A stretch of 64,000 nucleotides of DNA. Source: Vibrio coralliirubri (GTDB lineage Bacteria > Pseudomonadota > Gammaproteobacteria > Enterobacterales > Vibrionaceae). Positions 9,280-18,008 of the stretch are shown here, piece by piece. Below the pieces are notes generated by a model. The model saw only the letters and a program-made list of their open reading frames with translations. It searched no databases and was not told the DNA's origin. Made by a program: the position numbers and the translations under genes. Positions within the stretch are counted from its first letter, which is position 1. Each line of letters starts with the position of its first letter. Where the stretch lies: NCBI RefSeq assembly GCF_024347375.1, contig NZ_AP025471.1, positions 62,001 through 126,000 of the forward strand. The letters are read 5' to 3'.

Positions 9280-10740
9280 ATGAAACTTAAGCTTATTTCT
9301 ATCGCACTTATAGCTGGTGGCCTTACGGCTTGTGGCGGAGGAGGCGGTGGTGGCAACACAAGTGCTCCTGCTCCTCAAACGAGAACCTTACAAGGTGTCG
9401 CCATTGACGGGTATATTTCCGGGGCGACCGCGTTTTTAGATATCAATTATAATGGCGTATTAGATGAAGGTGAGCCTAGCAGCATCACGGACCATGAGGG
9501 CAGCTATGAGCTATCTTTGACTGGCTCTAACTCAGACTGTATGGACTACGCTCCAATCGTAGTGAATGTGCCAGTAGGCGCTATTGATGCGGACAGCCCA
9601 AATTCACCGATTACTGAACCTTATCAGTTAATATTTCCGCCAGTCATGACGGTGAGTTCTGAGCAAGAAATTAAGTCGACTACGCCACTTACGACCGTGT
9701 TATGGAATCAGATCCAAGCCGACTTGTATAAAGGTGGTTTAAACAGTTGCTCTGCTTTGAAGCAAGCCGTGAACACCCAAAATAGCATTATCCAAAATGT
9801 GAAAGAGCATGACTTCCGAATTGCGAACCGATACAACATCGCAGTAGAGGACTTGTATGGTGATTTCGTTAAAGATCAAAACACTGAGCTCTACGAGTTA
9901 GCGCAGAAGATGATGCCTGCCATTAAAAAGTCCTATCAAGAGACCAAAGAGATTCAAAAAGAGAACCCGACAGCCCAGCAAGCTTATGTTGACTATTACT
10001 GGCAGCATTGGGACTACGCCAAGAAGAACGAAATTAATAAGTGGTATAAAGTTAAAACAGTGATGACTGCGGACAAGCTGATTGTGATTGAACATGAAGT
10101 TTCAGCCGACCTGCAGACAGAACTGGCGTTAAGTGAACATTTTGAGCGTAATGGTCAGAAGAAAAATGGCTTAGAGTATGACAAAGAAGCTTCGTTCTCA
10201 TTGAGTAGTGATGGAACGGAATATTCATGTTCAGTGCAAGAGACCATCAAGCAGCAGGTTCTACCTAACTCATTGACTACGTTTGGTGTGATGAACCGTG
10301 GTTGGTCTAAACAATCTGATTGGGAAAGTTGTTCTCGTCAAGACGTTGGTGCGGGCTTTATGCAAACCTTGACGGCAGATCTTGTCGGTGACTACAAAGA
10401 TCAGTTTACCCAAGTACAAGCGAAATTTAATTTTGAGAATAACGCGCCACATCCAGAGTGGGTTAATCTTGGTGATTCGTTAGATAGTGTTTCGCGCAGC
10501 GACTTTGATGCGCTCAACTATCTATCGGTAGATTTTAATGACAACAGTTCATATGGCTCTGACAGCTGGAACCGACATAAGTATGCGTACATTGAAAATA
10601 CGCCGTTTGATTATACTCAAACGATAACGTCTAGATATTCTCATGGTAACTGGACTAAAGGTTATTATTACCAGAATGGGACAAGTCTATTTGAGTGTTC
10701 AGATGATGGTGTGACTTGGTCAAAAGAGACTTGTAAGTAA
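9280..10740 (+). CDS. Poly-Gly lipoprotein of unknown function
   Basis: This is a predicted lipoprotein of 486 aa. The signal peptide ends in LTAC at about residue 18, followed at once by seven glycines, a flexible linker often seen in Vibrio and Shewanella surface lipoproteins. Next comes a segment resembling a carboxypeptidase-regulatory or Ig-like fold with a calcium-loop-like DINYNGVLDEGE (about 55-66). The remainder is charged and Tyr-rich, with several Cys late in the chain that could pair in the periplasm or outside the cell. I do not recognise a catalytic domain. It stands alone, converging on the FAD dehydrogenase gene, with a shared terminator. Confidence 0.75.
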   Translation: MKLKLISIALIAGGLTACGGGGGGGNTSAPAPQTRTLQGVAIDGYISGATAFLDINYNGVLDEGEPSSITDHEGSYELSLTGSNSDCMDYAPIVVNVPVGAIDADSPNSPITEPYQLIFPPVMTVSSEQEIKSTTPLTTVLWNQIQADLYKGGLNSCSALKQAVNTQNSIIQNVKEHDFRIANRYNIAVEDLYGDFVKDQNTELYELAQKMMPAIKKSYQETKEIQKENPTAQQAYVDYYWQHWDYAKKNEINKWYKVKTVMTADKLIVIEHEVSADLQTELALSEHFERNGQKKNGLEYDKEASFSLSSDGTEYSCSVQETIKQQVLPNSLTTFGVMNRGWSKQSDWESCSRQDVGAGFMQTLTADLVGDYKDQFTQVQAKFNFENNAPHPEWVNLGDSLDSVSRSDFDALNYLSVDFNDNSSYGSDSWNRHKYAYIENTPFDYTQTITSRYSHGNWTKGYYYQNGTSLFECSDDGVTWSKETCK

Positions 10741-10789
10741 CACTGACGAAGTCGTGACTAAATAATTTTAGATACCTTTATGCAATAAA

Positions 10790-10820
10790 AAAATCCAGTG
10801 TCGACAAGACACTGGATTTT
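10790..10820. terminator. Bidirectional terminator
   Basis: A 13-bp perfect stem (AAAATCCAGTGTC / GACACTGGATTTT, 5-nt loop) has A and T runs on both sides. It serves the lipoprotein gene and the convergent FAD dehydrogenase gene. Confidence 0.88.
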
Positions 10821-10864
10821 TAGTTTTGGTTAATCGCGATCTAGCTTTGCTTTATCGAAAGCGC

Positions 10865-12496
10865 TTAAGCGATCTCAATCTTCTCAGCTTGGTTCTGCTC
10901 TACCATTGATAGTGCTAGCGCTTCTGCAGCCTTAATGCCGTCGATACCAGCAGACAGGATGCCGCCTGCGTAGCCTGCACCTTCACCAGCGGGGAAGAAG
11001 CCCTTAAGGTTGATGCTTTGGAAGTCTTTGCCACGTTTGATGCATACAGGAGAAGACGTACGAGTCTCAACACCGGTTAGTAGGCCGTCTGGCGTAGAGA
11101 AACCTTTGATCTTCTTCTCGAACGCTGGGATTGCTTCACGAATCGCTTCGATAGCAAAATCAGGCAGCGCTTTTGAAATATCAGTCAGGTGGATACCCGG
11201 CGTGAATGACGGTTGTACTTCACCGATTGCACTCGGATCGCGACCTTTCAAGAAGTCACCGATTTTCTGAGCTGGTGCATCGTAGTTTTCACCACCAAGA
11301 ACATAAGCGCCGCTTTCTAGTTCACGCTGTAAACGAATACCCGCCAGTGCGTCACCTGGGTAATCACGCTCTGGGTCGATACCTACAACGATTGCGCTGT
11401 TTGCGTTACGTTCTGCACGAGAATATTGGCTCATGCCGTTTGTTACTACGCGGCCTTCTTCAGACGTCGCAGCTACTACAGTACCGCCTGGGCACATACA
11501 GAAGCTGTATACAGTGCGGCCATTCTTACAGTGGTGAACCAGTTTGTAGTCCGCAGCACCTAGGATTGGGTTGCCTGCGTTCTTACCGAATCGAGCTTCA
11601 TCGATCATCGATTGCTTGTGTTCGATACGGAAACCAACAGAGAAAGGCTTCGCTTCCATGTAAACGCCACGATCGTACAGCATTTCAAACGTGTCACGAG
11701 CACTGTGGCCAACAGCCAATACCACGTGACGAGATTTAATCTCTTCACCGTTAGAAAGCGTTAAGCCAGTGATTTGGCCATCTTCCATATGAACGTCGTC
11801 AACACGAGTGCTGAAACGGATTTCACCGCCGAGTTCAATGATAGAAGCGCGCATCTTTTCGATCATGGTAACCAGTTTAAAGGTACCGATGTGCGGCTTA
11901 CTTACGTATAGAATTTCTTCTGGTGCACCCGCAGCTACGAACTCTTCGATTACCTTACGGCCGTAGTGCTTTGGATCTTTAACTTGGCTGTATAGCTTAC
12001 CGTCAGAGAAGGTACCTGCGCCGCCTTCACCAAACTGCACGTTTGATTCAGTATTCAGTGTGCGCTTACGCCAGAAACCAAAGGTATCTTTTGTACGTTC
12101 ACGAACTTCTTTACCACGCTCAACGATGATTGGGTTGAAACCCATTTGAGCAAGCACTAGGCCAGCGAATAGACCACAAGGGCCAAAGCCGATAACCACA
12201 GGGCGCTCAGTTTGGTTCTCAACCGCTTTAGCAACAAACTTGTACTCCATATCAGGAGTCACTTTTACGTGCGGGTCGCTAATGAATTGTTCTAACAACT
12301 CAGCTTCGTTTTCAACGAGAACGTCAAGCGTGTAGATAAGTAAGATCTTTGATTTCTTACGAGCATCGTAGCCACGTTTAAAGATATTAAAAGAGAGTAC
12401 CTGATCAGAGTTAATACCAAGTTTCGCTTCAATAGCGTCTTGAATCGCAGACTCTTCATGGTCTAGTGGGAGTTTAATTTCGGTTAAACGTATCAT
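10865..12496 (-). CDS. FAD-dependent dehydrogenase (COG2509-type)
   Basis: This 543-aa cytoplasmic flavoprotein has a separate N-terminal domain of about 95 residues followed by a dinucleotide fold (VIGFGPCGLFAGLVLAQ, about 98-114, and the FAD Glu in IIVERG). Further motifs are the FGEGGAGTFSDGKL segment, the second fold AVGHSARDT, and the C-terminal GEGAGYAGGILSAGIDG that closes the FAD site. This architecture is that of the uncharacterised FAD-dependent dehydrogenases found widely in bacteria; the substrate is unknown. It is monocistronic. Confidence 0.82.
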   Translation of the reverse strand: MIRLTEIKLPLDHEESAIQDAIEAKLGINSDQVLSFNIFKRGYDARKKSKILLIYTLDVLVENEAELLEQFISDPHVKVTPDMEYKFVAKAVENQTERPVVIGFGPCGLFAGLVLAQMGFNPIIVERGKEVRERTKDTFGFWRKRTLNTESNVQFGEGGAGTFSDGKLYSQVKDPKHYGRKVIEEFVAAGAPEEILYVSKPHIGTFKLVTMIEKMRASIIELGGEIRFSTRVDDVHMEDGQITGLTLSNGEEIKSRHVVLAVGHSARDTFEMLYDRGVYMEAKPFSVGFRIEHKQSMIDEARFGKNAGNPILGAADYKLVHHCKNGRTVYSFCMCPGGTVVAATSEEGRVVTNGMSQYSRAERNANSAIVVGIDPERDYPGDALAGIRLQRELESGAYVLGGENYDAPAQKIGDFLKGRDPSAIGEVQPSFTPGIHLTDISKALPDFAIEAIREAIPAFEKKIKGFSTPDGLLTGVETRTSSPVCIKRGKDFQSINLKGFFPAGEGAGYAGGILSAGIDGIKAAEALALSMVEQNQAEKIEIA

Positions 12497-12749
12497 TTCG
12501 ATGTCTCGTTTTTATAGGTGTCTTAGCTTGATCGTTTCTTAATACAGAGTTTGATGAAAACGCTGATGCTCAAAGAAGCGATAAGCTCACAATGGCGCGC
12601 ATTTTACGAGAAATTGATTTATCTGTCATACTAATTTGGAAACATGGAGCAAATAGACACGATATTAGAGCCGTATGATGTTGAATTTTGCTTTGGGATG
12701 AGTATTATCCCCATTCTTCAATTTTGACTAACTTATAGAGCAGAGCATC

Positions 12750-13073
12750 ATGGCATTTGTCGTAGGCGATAATTGTATTCAATGTAAATACACAGACTGT
12801 GTGGCAGTGTGCCCCGCAGATGCGTTCCATGAAGGCCCAAATTTCATGGTAATCAACCCAATCGAATGTATTGATTGTGGCTTGTGTGTACCTGAATGTG
12901 ATGCTCAAGCAATCTTCCAAGAAGATGAGTTGCCAGAAGATCAAAAGATCTTTATCGAAGTGAACGCAGAACTTGCTGAGATTTGGCCTGTACAAACGGA
13001 AGTAAAAGCACCAATGGATGACGCTGAAAAGTGGAATGGTGTGTCTGATAAGTTGGCAATGCTAGAAAAGTAA
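12750..13073 (+). CDS. fdxA: Seven-iron ferredoxin FdxA
   Basis: This 107-aa ferredoxin carries one 3Fe-4S and one 4Fe-4S cluster for low-potential electron transfer in the cytoplasm. Cys9, Cys12, Cys17 and Cys21 are followed by [11 protein letters not shown] (Cys40, 43, 46 and 50). The spacing to Cys17 and the proline after Cys21 are those of FdxA proteins, in which Cys12 is not a ligand. The C-terminal tail (about 55-107) is acidic and helical, as in Azotobacter FdI. It is a single gene with no obvious partner nearby. Confidence 0.93.
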   Translation: MAFVVGDNCIQCKYTDCVAVCPADAFHEGPNFMVINPIECIDCGLCVPECDAQAIFQEDELPEDQKIFIEVNAELAEIWPVQTEVKAPMDDAEKWNGVSDKLAMLEK

Positions 13074-13184
13074 TTCTGTTACTTGAAATAAACCGTCCTC
13101 AAAAAAGATCCCCAACTCAGTCGTCCCTCCTTCTTGAGGATGACGGCTGAAGTAAACTTTGCCTCGGTTCTCTTTTTTTACGTC

Positions 13185-13219
13185 ATTCCCTACTGTGAGG
13201 GACGAGCAAGATAGGGAAT
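13185..13219. repeat. Palindromic element, possibly a dispersed Vibrio repeat
   Basis: Arms ATTCCCTA (13185-13192) and TAGGGAAT (13212-13219) overlap a second hairpin, GAGCAAGAT/ATCTTGCTC at 13204-13226, followed by TTT. The opening CGTCATTCCC resembles small palindromic repeats scattered through Vibrio genomes. It may also act as a terminator between fdxA and the convergent methylase gene. Confidence 0.5.
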
Positions 13220-13268
13220 CTTGCTCTTTATATCCGCTAGTTCTGGTTAGCTGTTTCTCTCGAATCGA

Positions 13269-14003
13269 TTAGCTATGCTGACGACGCATGTTGTCGAGAA
13301 TGATGCCAGTCGCCATTGCCACGTTCAAAGACTCCGCGCCACCGAATGCTGGAATCGTAATCTTATCAGTCACGTATTTAGCCGCGTGTTCACGGATACC
13401 GTGAGACTCGCTGCCCATCAACAAAATACCGTTGGCAGTAAACTCAGTCTTATGAACACTTTCGCCTTCTAAAAATGCGCCGTAAACCGGTAGGTTCGCT
13501 TGCTCTAAGTAAGCGGGTAAGTCAGTTTGGCTTACGTGTACTCGGCCAAAGCTGCCCATAGTCGCGCTGATCGTTTTAGGGTTGTATGGGTCTGCGCAAT
13601 CGCTGCTCGCAACGATATGCTTGATGCCATACCAGTCTGCTACACGAATAATCGTACCTAGGTTGCCAGGGTCTGAAACGCCATCAAGCGCAATCATCAG
13701 TCCAGTTGCTTCTGGTAGCTCAAACGTTGGGATCTCAACAACCGCAATCGCGGCATTGTTACTGACCAAAGTGCTCGCTTTGGTTAGATCATCCAGCGAG
13801 GCTTCAACACAATCAAACTCAATCAGTGAAGCATGATTTTCAGATAAGAAATCAGCGGTAGCGAAGACGTTCTTCACCACTAAGTCACTATTGAACAGCT
13901 CAAGAACGTTCTTTTCACCTTGAACTAGAAACAGGCCGTGGGCTTTACGTTGTTTCTTTTGGCCTAAAGCACGAAGGAGTTTTAATTGGTTTTTTGAAAT
14001 CAT
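13269..14003 (-). CDS. SpoU-family RNA 2'-O-methyltransferase
   Basis: This 244-aa RNA methylase of the TrmH/SpoU family uses S-adenosylmethionine to methylate a ribose 2'-OH. The N-terminal substrate-binding part (about 1-90) is followed by the knotted domain: LDGVSDPGNLGTIIR (motif 1, with the catalytic Asn-Arg region), LLMGSESHGI (motif 2) and IPAFGGAESLNVAMA (motif 3, the SAM-binding knot). The exact rRNA or tRNA target cannot be read from the sequence. It is a single gene. Confidence 0.88.
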   Translation of the reverse strand: MISKNQLKLLRALGQKKQRKAHGLFLVQGEKNVLELFNSDLVVKNVFATADFLSENHASLIEFDCVEASLDDLTKASTLVSNNAAIAVVEIPTFELPEATGLMIALDGVSDPGNLGTIIRVADWYGIKHIVASSDCADPYNPKTISATMGSFGRVHVSQTDLPAYLEQANLPVYGAFLEGESVHKTEFTANGILLMGSESHGIREHAAKYVTDKITIPAFGGAESLNVAMATGIILDNMRRQHS

Positions 14004-14178
14004 GTTTTTATCCTAGATATAAGCCCGCGCATTATAGAGCAAAGGTTAGCGAACCAAAAGCGTGATGACTCAATGCGATCCACATAAAAAGCGAAAGTAA
14101 CTCACTTAAAAAAGAAAAGCGCACTAAATAGCGCGCTCTTATGGGATTTACTTACCTAAGTTAAGCTGAACTGACAGC

Positions 14179-15231
14179 CTAATACGGAGCCGGGTAGCGC
14201 TTAAAGACTGTGTTGATATCAGTTAGGATCTCTTCTGATAACGGTTTACTGAAAGCGGCTACGTTCTCTTTTAGCTGCTCCATCGTAGTTGCACCAATGA
14301 TAGTGGAAGTCACCCCATCCACTTGATTACACCAAGCCAATGCCAGTTGGCTCGGAGTGAACCCATGAGCATTCGCCACTTCAACATAGCCTTTAACCGC
14401 TTCATTGGCAGATTCAGTATCACGAAAAATGCCTTTACGTTGCATGTAAGTCCAACGGCTGCCTTCCGGTCTTGCGCCATCGATGTACTTTCCACTCAAC
14501 ATGCCAGCAGCTAAAGGTGACCATGGCAGGTAAGCGACATCTTCATGCACACAGTTCTCAATCAGATATGGCCAGTCTTTTGCGTGCAGTAGGCTAAATT
14601 CATTTTGAATCGAAACCATACGTGGCAAATTGTGTTTCTCGCTCAGCTTGAGGTATGTGTTAATGCCCCAAGTAGAATCATCTGAAAGCCCGACATGGCG
14701 AATTTTACCCGCCTTAATGCAGCTAGCCAGTGCTTGTAGGATTTCCAACATCTCAGCTTCATGCTGCTTTCGGTCAATATCACTGAATCGAATGTGATTT
14801 GGGAAATGCTTACCAAAGTGAGGCGTTGTGCGATTTGGCCAATGAAGTTGGTAAAGGTCGATATAGTCTGTTTGTAGGCGTTTTAATGATGCGTCAACGG
14901 CTGCGATCACAGCTTCACCGGTTATCGGCCCACCATCTCGAACCCAAGGAAGCCCAGGCCCGGCAATTTTGCTCGCAATGATGAACTCTTGTCGACGCTG
15001 TGGGTTACGCGATAACCAGTTACCAATGATCGCTTCTGTTTTTCCGTAGGTATCTGGAGAAGGTGGAACCGCGTACATCTCTGCAGTATCGATAAAGTTA
15101 ATGCCTTGGCTTAATGCGTATTCGATCTGTTGGTCGGCTTGCTGTTGCGTATTTTGTAGCCCCCAAGTCATGCTGCCAAGACAGATACGGGAAACGGGAA
15201 TTTGACTACTTCCTAGCTTTGAATATTCCAT
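14179..15231 (-). CDS. Tas-like aldo/keto reductase
   Basis: This 350-aa aldo/keto reductase resembles Tas. DTAEMYAVPP carries the catalytic Asp and Tyr, IIASKIAGPG the Lys, and YIDLYQLHWPNR the His. The chain ends with the NADP-binding IIGATTMEQLKENVAAF. The frame stays open up to 15354, but I choose the ATG at 15231: an AGGA ribosome site lies about ten bases ahead, the protein then starts MEYSKLGSS as in relatives, and the length fits (Tas is 346 aa). The native substrate is not known. Confidence 0.87.
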   Translation of the reverse strand: MEYSKLGSSQIPVSRICLGSMTWGLQNTQQQADQQIEYALSQGINFIDTAEMYAVPPSPDTYGKTEAIIGNWLSRNPQRRQEFIIASKIAGPGLPWVRDGGPITGEAVIAAVDASLKRLQTDYIDLYQLHWPNRTTPHFGKHFPNHIRFSDIDRKQHEAEMLEILQALASCIKAGKIRHVGLSDDSTWGINTYLKLSEKHNLPRMVSIQNEFSLLHAKDWPYLIENCVHEDVAYLPWSPLAAGMLSGKYIDGARPEGSRWTYMQRKGIFRDTESANEAVKGYVEVANAHGFTPSQLALAWCNQVDGVTSTIIGATTMEQLKENVAAFSKPLSEEILTDINTVFKRYPAPY

Positions 15232-15532
15232 TGAATTCGGGGTTCCTGTGGTTAGGTTCTCTGGTACTCGCATTATAGTTTTGAAAAGAGGGCGAGTGAG
15301 GAATGAAAACGAATATGAATTATTAGCACAAAATGACACGACAAGGTATGGCATCGGGGAGTTTAGTGAGTCATTTCTCAGCGCTGCAAGCTAGTGTGTG
15401 CAATGCGTGAAAATACATTCGCGAGAAACTATGAGCCAAACGGTGAGCGAAAATTGAAGAACAACAAGCAATGAGTGAAGGTTTAATGTTCAGCTTTTTG
15501 GGAGTGGGGGAGAGGAGAACAGATCAAAAATA

Positions 15533-15568
15533 AAAAAAGCTCTACAGGATAGAGCGTAGAGCTTTTTT
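15533..15568 (-). terminator. Terminator downstream of the 48-aa gene
   Basis: Arms AAAAAAGCTCTAC and GTAGAGCTTTTTT flank a 10-nt loop. On the minus strand it lies about 35 bases past the stop codon of the small gene at 15603-15749. Confidence 0.8.
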
Positions 15569-15602
15569 ATAGGGGTCTTAATAGTGCTAGATATTCATTG
15601 AG

Positions 15603-15749
15603 TTACGAGGTCGCGTTTGTGTCTAATCCACCCTGGATCTGCGCCTGTCTTAGAGCTTCCTGCCTTTGAACTTCTTTCTCAGTTAATACTGGTTGAAGCG
15701 TTTCCTCAGAGGCTTGAGGAGAGAAAATGAAATATTTATTAATCGTCAT
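15603..15749 (-). CDS. Unrecognised small protein (48 aa)
   Basis: This 48-codon gene has all the parts of a real gene. The ATG at 15749 has a GGAG ribosome site eight bases upstream, the frame ends in TAA at 15603, and a strong terminator follows. The protein begins MTINKYFIFSPQ, then becomes rich in Glu, Gln and Leu (about residues 14-40, probably one amphipathic helix). There is no membrane segment and no Cys. I do not recognise the family. It lies alone between the Tas-like gene and pepT. Confidence 0.6.
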   Translation of the reverse strand: MTINKYFIFSPQASEETLQPVLTEKEVQRQEALRQAQIQGGLDTNATS

Positions 15750-16095
15750 AACTGTGTCTCCGTGTAACGTATGACAGATTCTGCATCAAGGATAAATTGT
15801 GATCATCATCCACTTTGTACTTTTTTTAGGCTGAGAGCGGAGGGCGTAGAATGCGTACAAAGCGATCTCTTATCATCCGTATGCAATGTTGAACTGACGA
15901 AACCCTCTGTTTTCAAGTATAGGAAGCGCATCTAATTTCGCACAATAATGATTTAGAGCAATTACATAGATGGTCAGGGGCGTAAGATGAAAAACCTCGC
16001 TACTGACTCTGTGTTCGTATTTATTTAACGATGCATCGTATATCGAAAAAATATAAGTCAGTAAATCAATTACTTAATCCATGGTGAGATGAATT
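15750..16095. other. Gap between the small gene and pepT
   Basis: These 346 bases hold no convincing gene. The part next to pepT carries its ribosome site (GGTGAG, 16083-16088). A 13-codon frame at 15987 with AGGGG ahead is too short to claim. Confidence 0.5.
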
Positions 16096-17328
16096 ATGGA
16101 AAAGCTTGTAGAACGTTTTCTGAATTACGTTACTTTTGATACCAAATCCGATCCTTCTAATCAGCAATGCCCAAGTTCACCGGGTCAAATTACCTTTGCT
16201 GAAGCCTTAAAGTTAGAATTGGTGGCATTAGACTTAGCTGATGTGTCTTTAGATGACAATGGATACTTGATGGCGAAACTGCCGTCGAATGTCGATTATC
16301 CAGTGCCGGCGATTGGCTTTGTGGCACACATGGATACCGCTCCTGACGCATCAGGTGCCAACGTGAAACCGCAAGTGATTAAAGATTACCGAGGTGGAAC
16401 GATTGAATTAGGTGAAAGTGGCGAGAGTTTGAGCCCAAGCCAATACCCAGACCTTGATTCTTTACATGGTCACGACCTGATTACGACTGACGGCACAACT
16501 CTGCTTGGTGCCGACAACAAAGCGGGCATCGCTGAAATCATCAGTGCAATTGCTTACCTGAAAGCGAATCCAGACATCAAACACGGCGACATCTGCATTG
16601 GTTTCACGCCGGATGAAGAGATTGGTCGCGGTGCGAACCTGTTTGACGTTGAAAAATTTGGCGCTGAGTGGGCGTACACCATCGATGGTGGTCCAGTAGG
16701 GGAGTTGGAATTTGAGAACTTCAATGCCACGAGCGCTGATGTTATCTGTCATGGCGTGAACGTTCACCCGGGCACCGCAAAAGGTAAAATGGTGAACTCG
16801 ATGAACATTGCAGCGCAATTCCAATTGATGATGCCAGCACAAGAAACACCAGAGTGCACAGAAGGTTATGAAGGTTTTTACCACCTGAAGTCGGCGGAAA
16901 TGGGTGTGGCTCGCTCTGAACTGGGATACATCATCCGTGATTTTGAACGTGAGGGTGTAGAAGCGCGTAAGGTATTCATGCAGCAGAAAGTGGACGAGCT
17001 GAATGAGCGCCTTGAGAAAGGCCGTGTTGAGTTGGTGCTAACCGATAGCTACTTCAACATGAAAGAGATGGTTGAACCGCATCGACATATTATTGAATTA
17101 GCGAAGCTGGCGATGATTGAGTGCGATGTTGAGCCAATGATCAAGCCGATCCGAGGTGGTACAGACGGTGCTCGCTTATCTTTCATGGGGCTACCATGTC
17201 CGAATATCTTTACTGGCGGTTACAACTTCCACGGTATTCATGAGTTCATTACCATTCAAGGCATGGAGCAAGCGGTAAAAGTGATTGTCGAATTGTCTCA
17301 ACGTACAGCGACGCATTACCAAAAATAG
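16096..17328 (+). CDS. pepT: Peptidase T (tripeptide aminopeptidase)
   Basis: PepT is a cytoplasmic di-zinc M20 peptidase that removes the N-terminal residue of tripeptides. At 410 aa the length is standard. Metal and catalytic motifs are visible: [10 protein letters not shown] near 75-84 (first zinc His and the catalytic Asp), LLGADNKAG near 137-145, TPDEEIGRG near 173-181 (the general-base Glu pair), TIDGG and a late FTGGYNFHG with the last His. The GGTDGARLS segment near 353 is conserved in PepT. A GGTGAG ribosome site lies eight bases before the ATG. In enterics pepT answers to FNR; I see no clear FNR site here. Confidence 0.95.
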   Translation: MEKLVERFLNYVTFDTKSDPSNQQCPSSPGQITFAEALKLELVALDLADVSLDDNGYLMAKLPSNVDYPVPAIGFVAHMDTAPDASGANVKPQVIKDYRGGTIELGESGESLSPSQYPDLDSLHGHDLITTDGTTLLGADNKAGIAEIISAIAYLKANPDIKHGDICIGFTPDEEIGRGANLFDVEKFGAEWAYTIDGGPVGELEFENFNATSADVICHGVNVHPGTAKGKMVNSMNIAAQFQLMMPAQETPECTEGYEGFYHLKSAEMGVARSELGYIIRDFEREGVEARKVFMQQKVDELNERLEKGRVELVLTDSYFNMKEMVEPHRHIIELAKLAMIECDVEPMIKPIRGGTDGARLSFMGLPCPNIFTGGYNFHGIHEFITIQGMEQAVKVIVELSQRTATHYQK

Positions 17329-17360
17329 AACATCAGAGCGGTATATCTCTTTGTATTTTT

Positions 17361-17385
17361 GAGAGTATTCAATAATACTCTCTTT
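17361..17385 (+). terminator. Terminator after pepT
   Basis: Arms GAGAGTATT and AATACTCTC flank a 4-nt loop, followed by a short T run, 33 bases past the stop. Confidence 0.65.
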
Positions 17386-17404
17386 AAGCATAAGGGAGTA
17401 CGCG

Positions 17405-17872
17405 ATGAAAAAGTTAGTTTTACTTTGCACCCACTTAGCCGTGGGTGCTTTTGGTTTTGGGCTGGGTGTTTACGCATTACCTATCTTGATTGAGCCTGAT
17501 TCTCCTTCCTCAAGTTCTGTTGAAGCGATCAGTGAGCAGGCTATCTACACGGGTGAGTTCACTAAAGATCGACAAGATAGTGACTTCTTGCACTGGGGAG
17601 AAGGCATAGTTTCAGTGTCTGAAAGTGCGATAGCTTTTGAAGGTGAATTGGCGCCGGGGCCTGATTACAAGGTTTACCTCTCACCTAAGTTCATTGAAAC
17701 CGAGCAAGCTTTCAATGACAGCAAGAATGAGTTACTGAGAGTCGGAGATGTGAAAACATTCGACCGATTTATGGTTGAGCTTCCCGAAGGTACTGATCTT
17801 AATCGATTTAATACCGTTGTGATTTGGTGTGAAACTTTTGGCCAATTTATTACTTCTGCCAAGATAAAATGA
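17405..17872 (+). CDS. DM13-domain protein
   Basis: This 155-aa exported or membrane-anchored protein has one N-terminal hydrophobic segment (about 3-27, LVLLCTHLAVGAFGFGLGV...) and a DM13 domain covering most of the rest. Typical DM13 features are GEGIVSV, FEGELAPGPDYKVYLSPKF and the late VVIWCETFGQFITSAKI. DM13 is thought to be a redox or electron-transfer domain, and the single conserved Cys in VIWCE fits that. The segment lacks a clear cleavage site, so an inner-membrane anchor facing the periplasm is likely. Confidence 0.85.
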   Translation: MKKLVLLCTHLAVGAFGFGLGVYALPILIEPDSPSSSSVEAISEQAIYTGEFTKDRQDSDFLHWGEGIVSVSESAIAFEGELAPGPDYKVYLSPKFIETEQAFNDSKNELLRVGDVKTFDRFMVELPEGTDLNRFNTVVIWCETFGQFITSAKIK

Positions 17873-17906
17873 TAGCCTTAGCTAGGCTAATACCAGAATG
17901 TATACG

Positions 17907-17932
17907 AGCGCTCAGGAGTTGAGCGCTTTTTC
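17907..17932 (+). terminator. Terminator after the DM13 gene
   Basis: Arms AGCGCTCA and TGAGCGCT flank a 5-nt loop, followed by TTTTT. Confidence 0.85.
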
Positions 17933-17955
17933 ATAGAAAGGATATTAGCGGCTTT

Positions 17956-18000
17956 CTTGTAAAGCTAACCGTTGTAAAGCTAACTGTTGTAATGCTAAGG
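17956..18000 (+). repeat. 15-bp tandem repeat, 3 copies, before the mscS-like gene
   Basis: The units are CTTGTAAAGCTAACC, GTTGTAAAGCTAACT and GTTGTAATGCTAAGG. The last unit supplies the AAGG ribosome site, eight bases before the ATG at 18009. Confidence 0.85.
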
Positions 18001-18008
18001 ATTAAGTA

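Noticed and set aside
11206..11739. 177-codon plus-strand frame
   Set aside because: It lies antisense inside the FAD dehydrogenase gene, whose domains are unmistakable. The frame has Arg/His-rich, non-protein-like composition and no ribosome site.
12705..12995. 96-codon minus-strand frame
   Set aside because: It is the antisense shadow of fdxA, whose iron-sulfur motifs are decisive.
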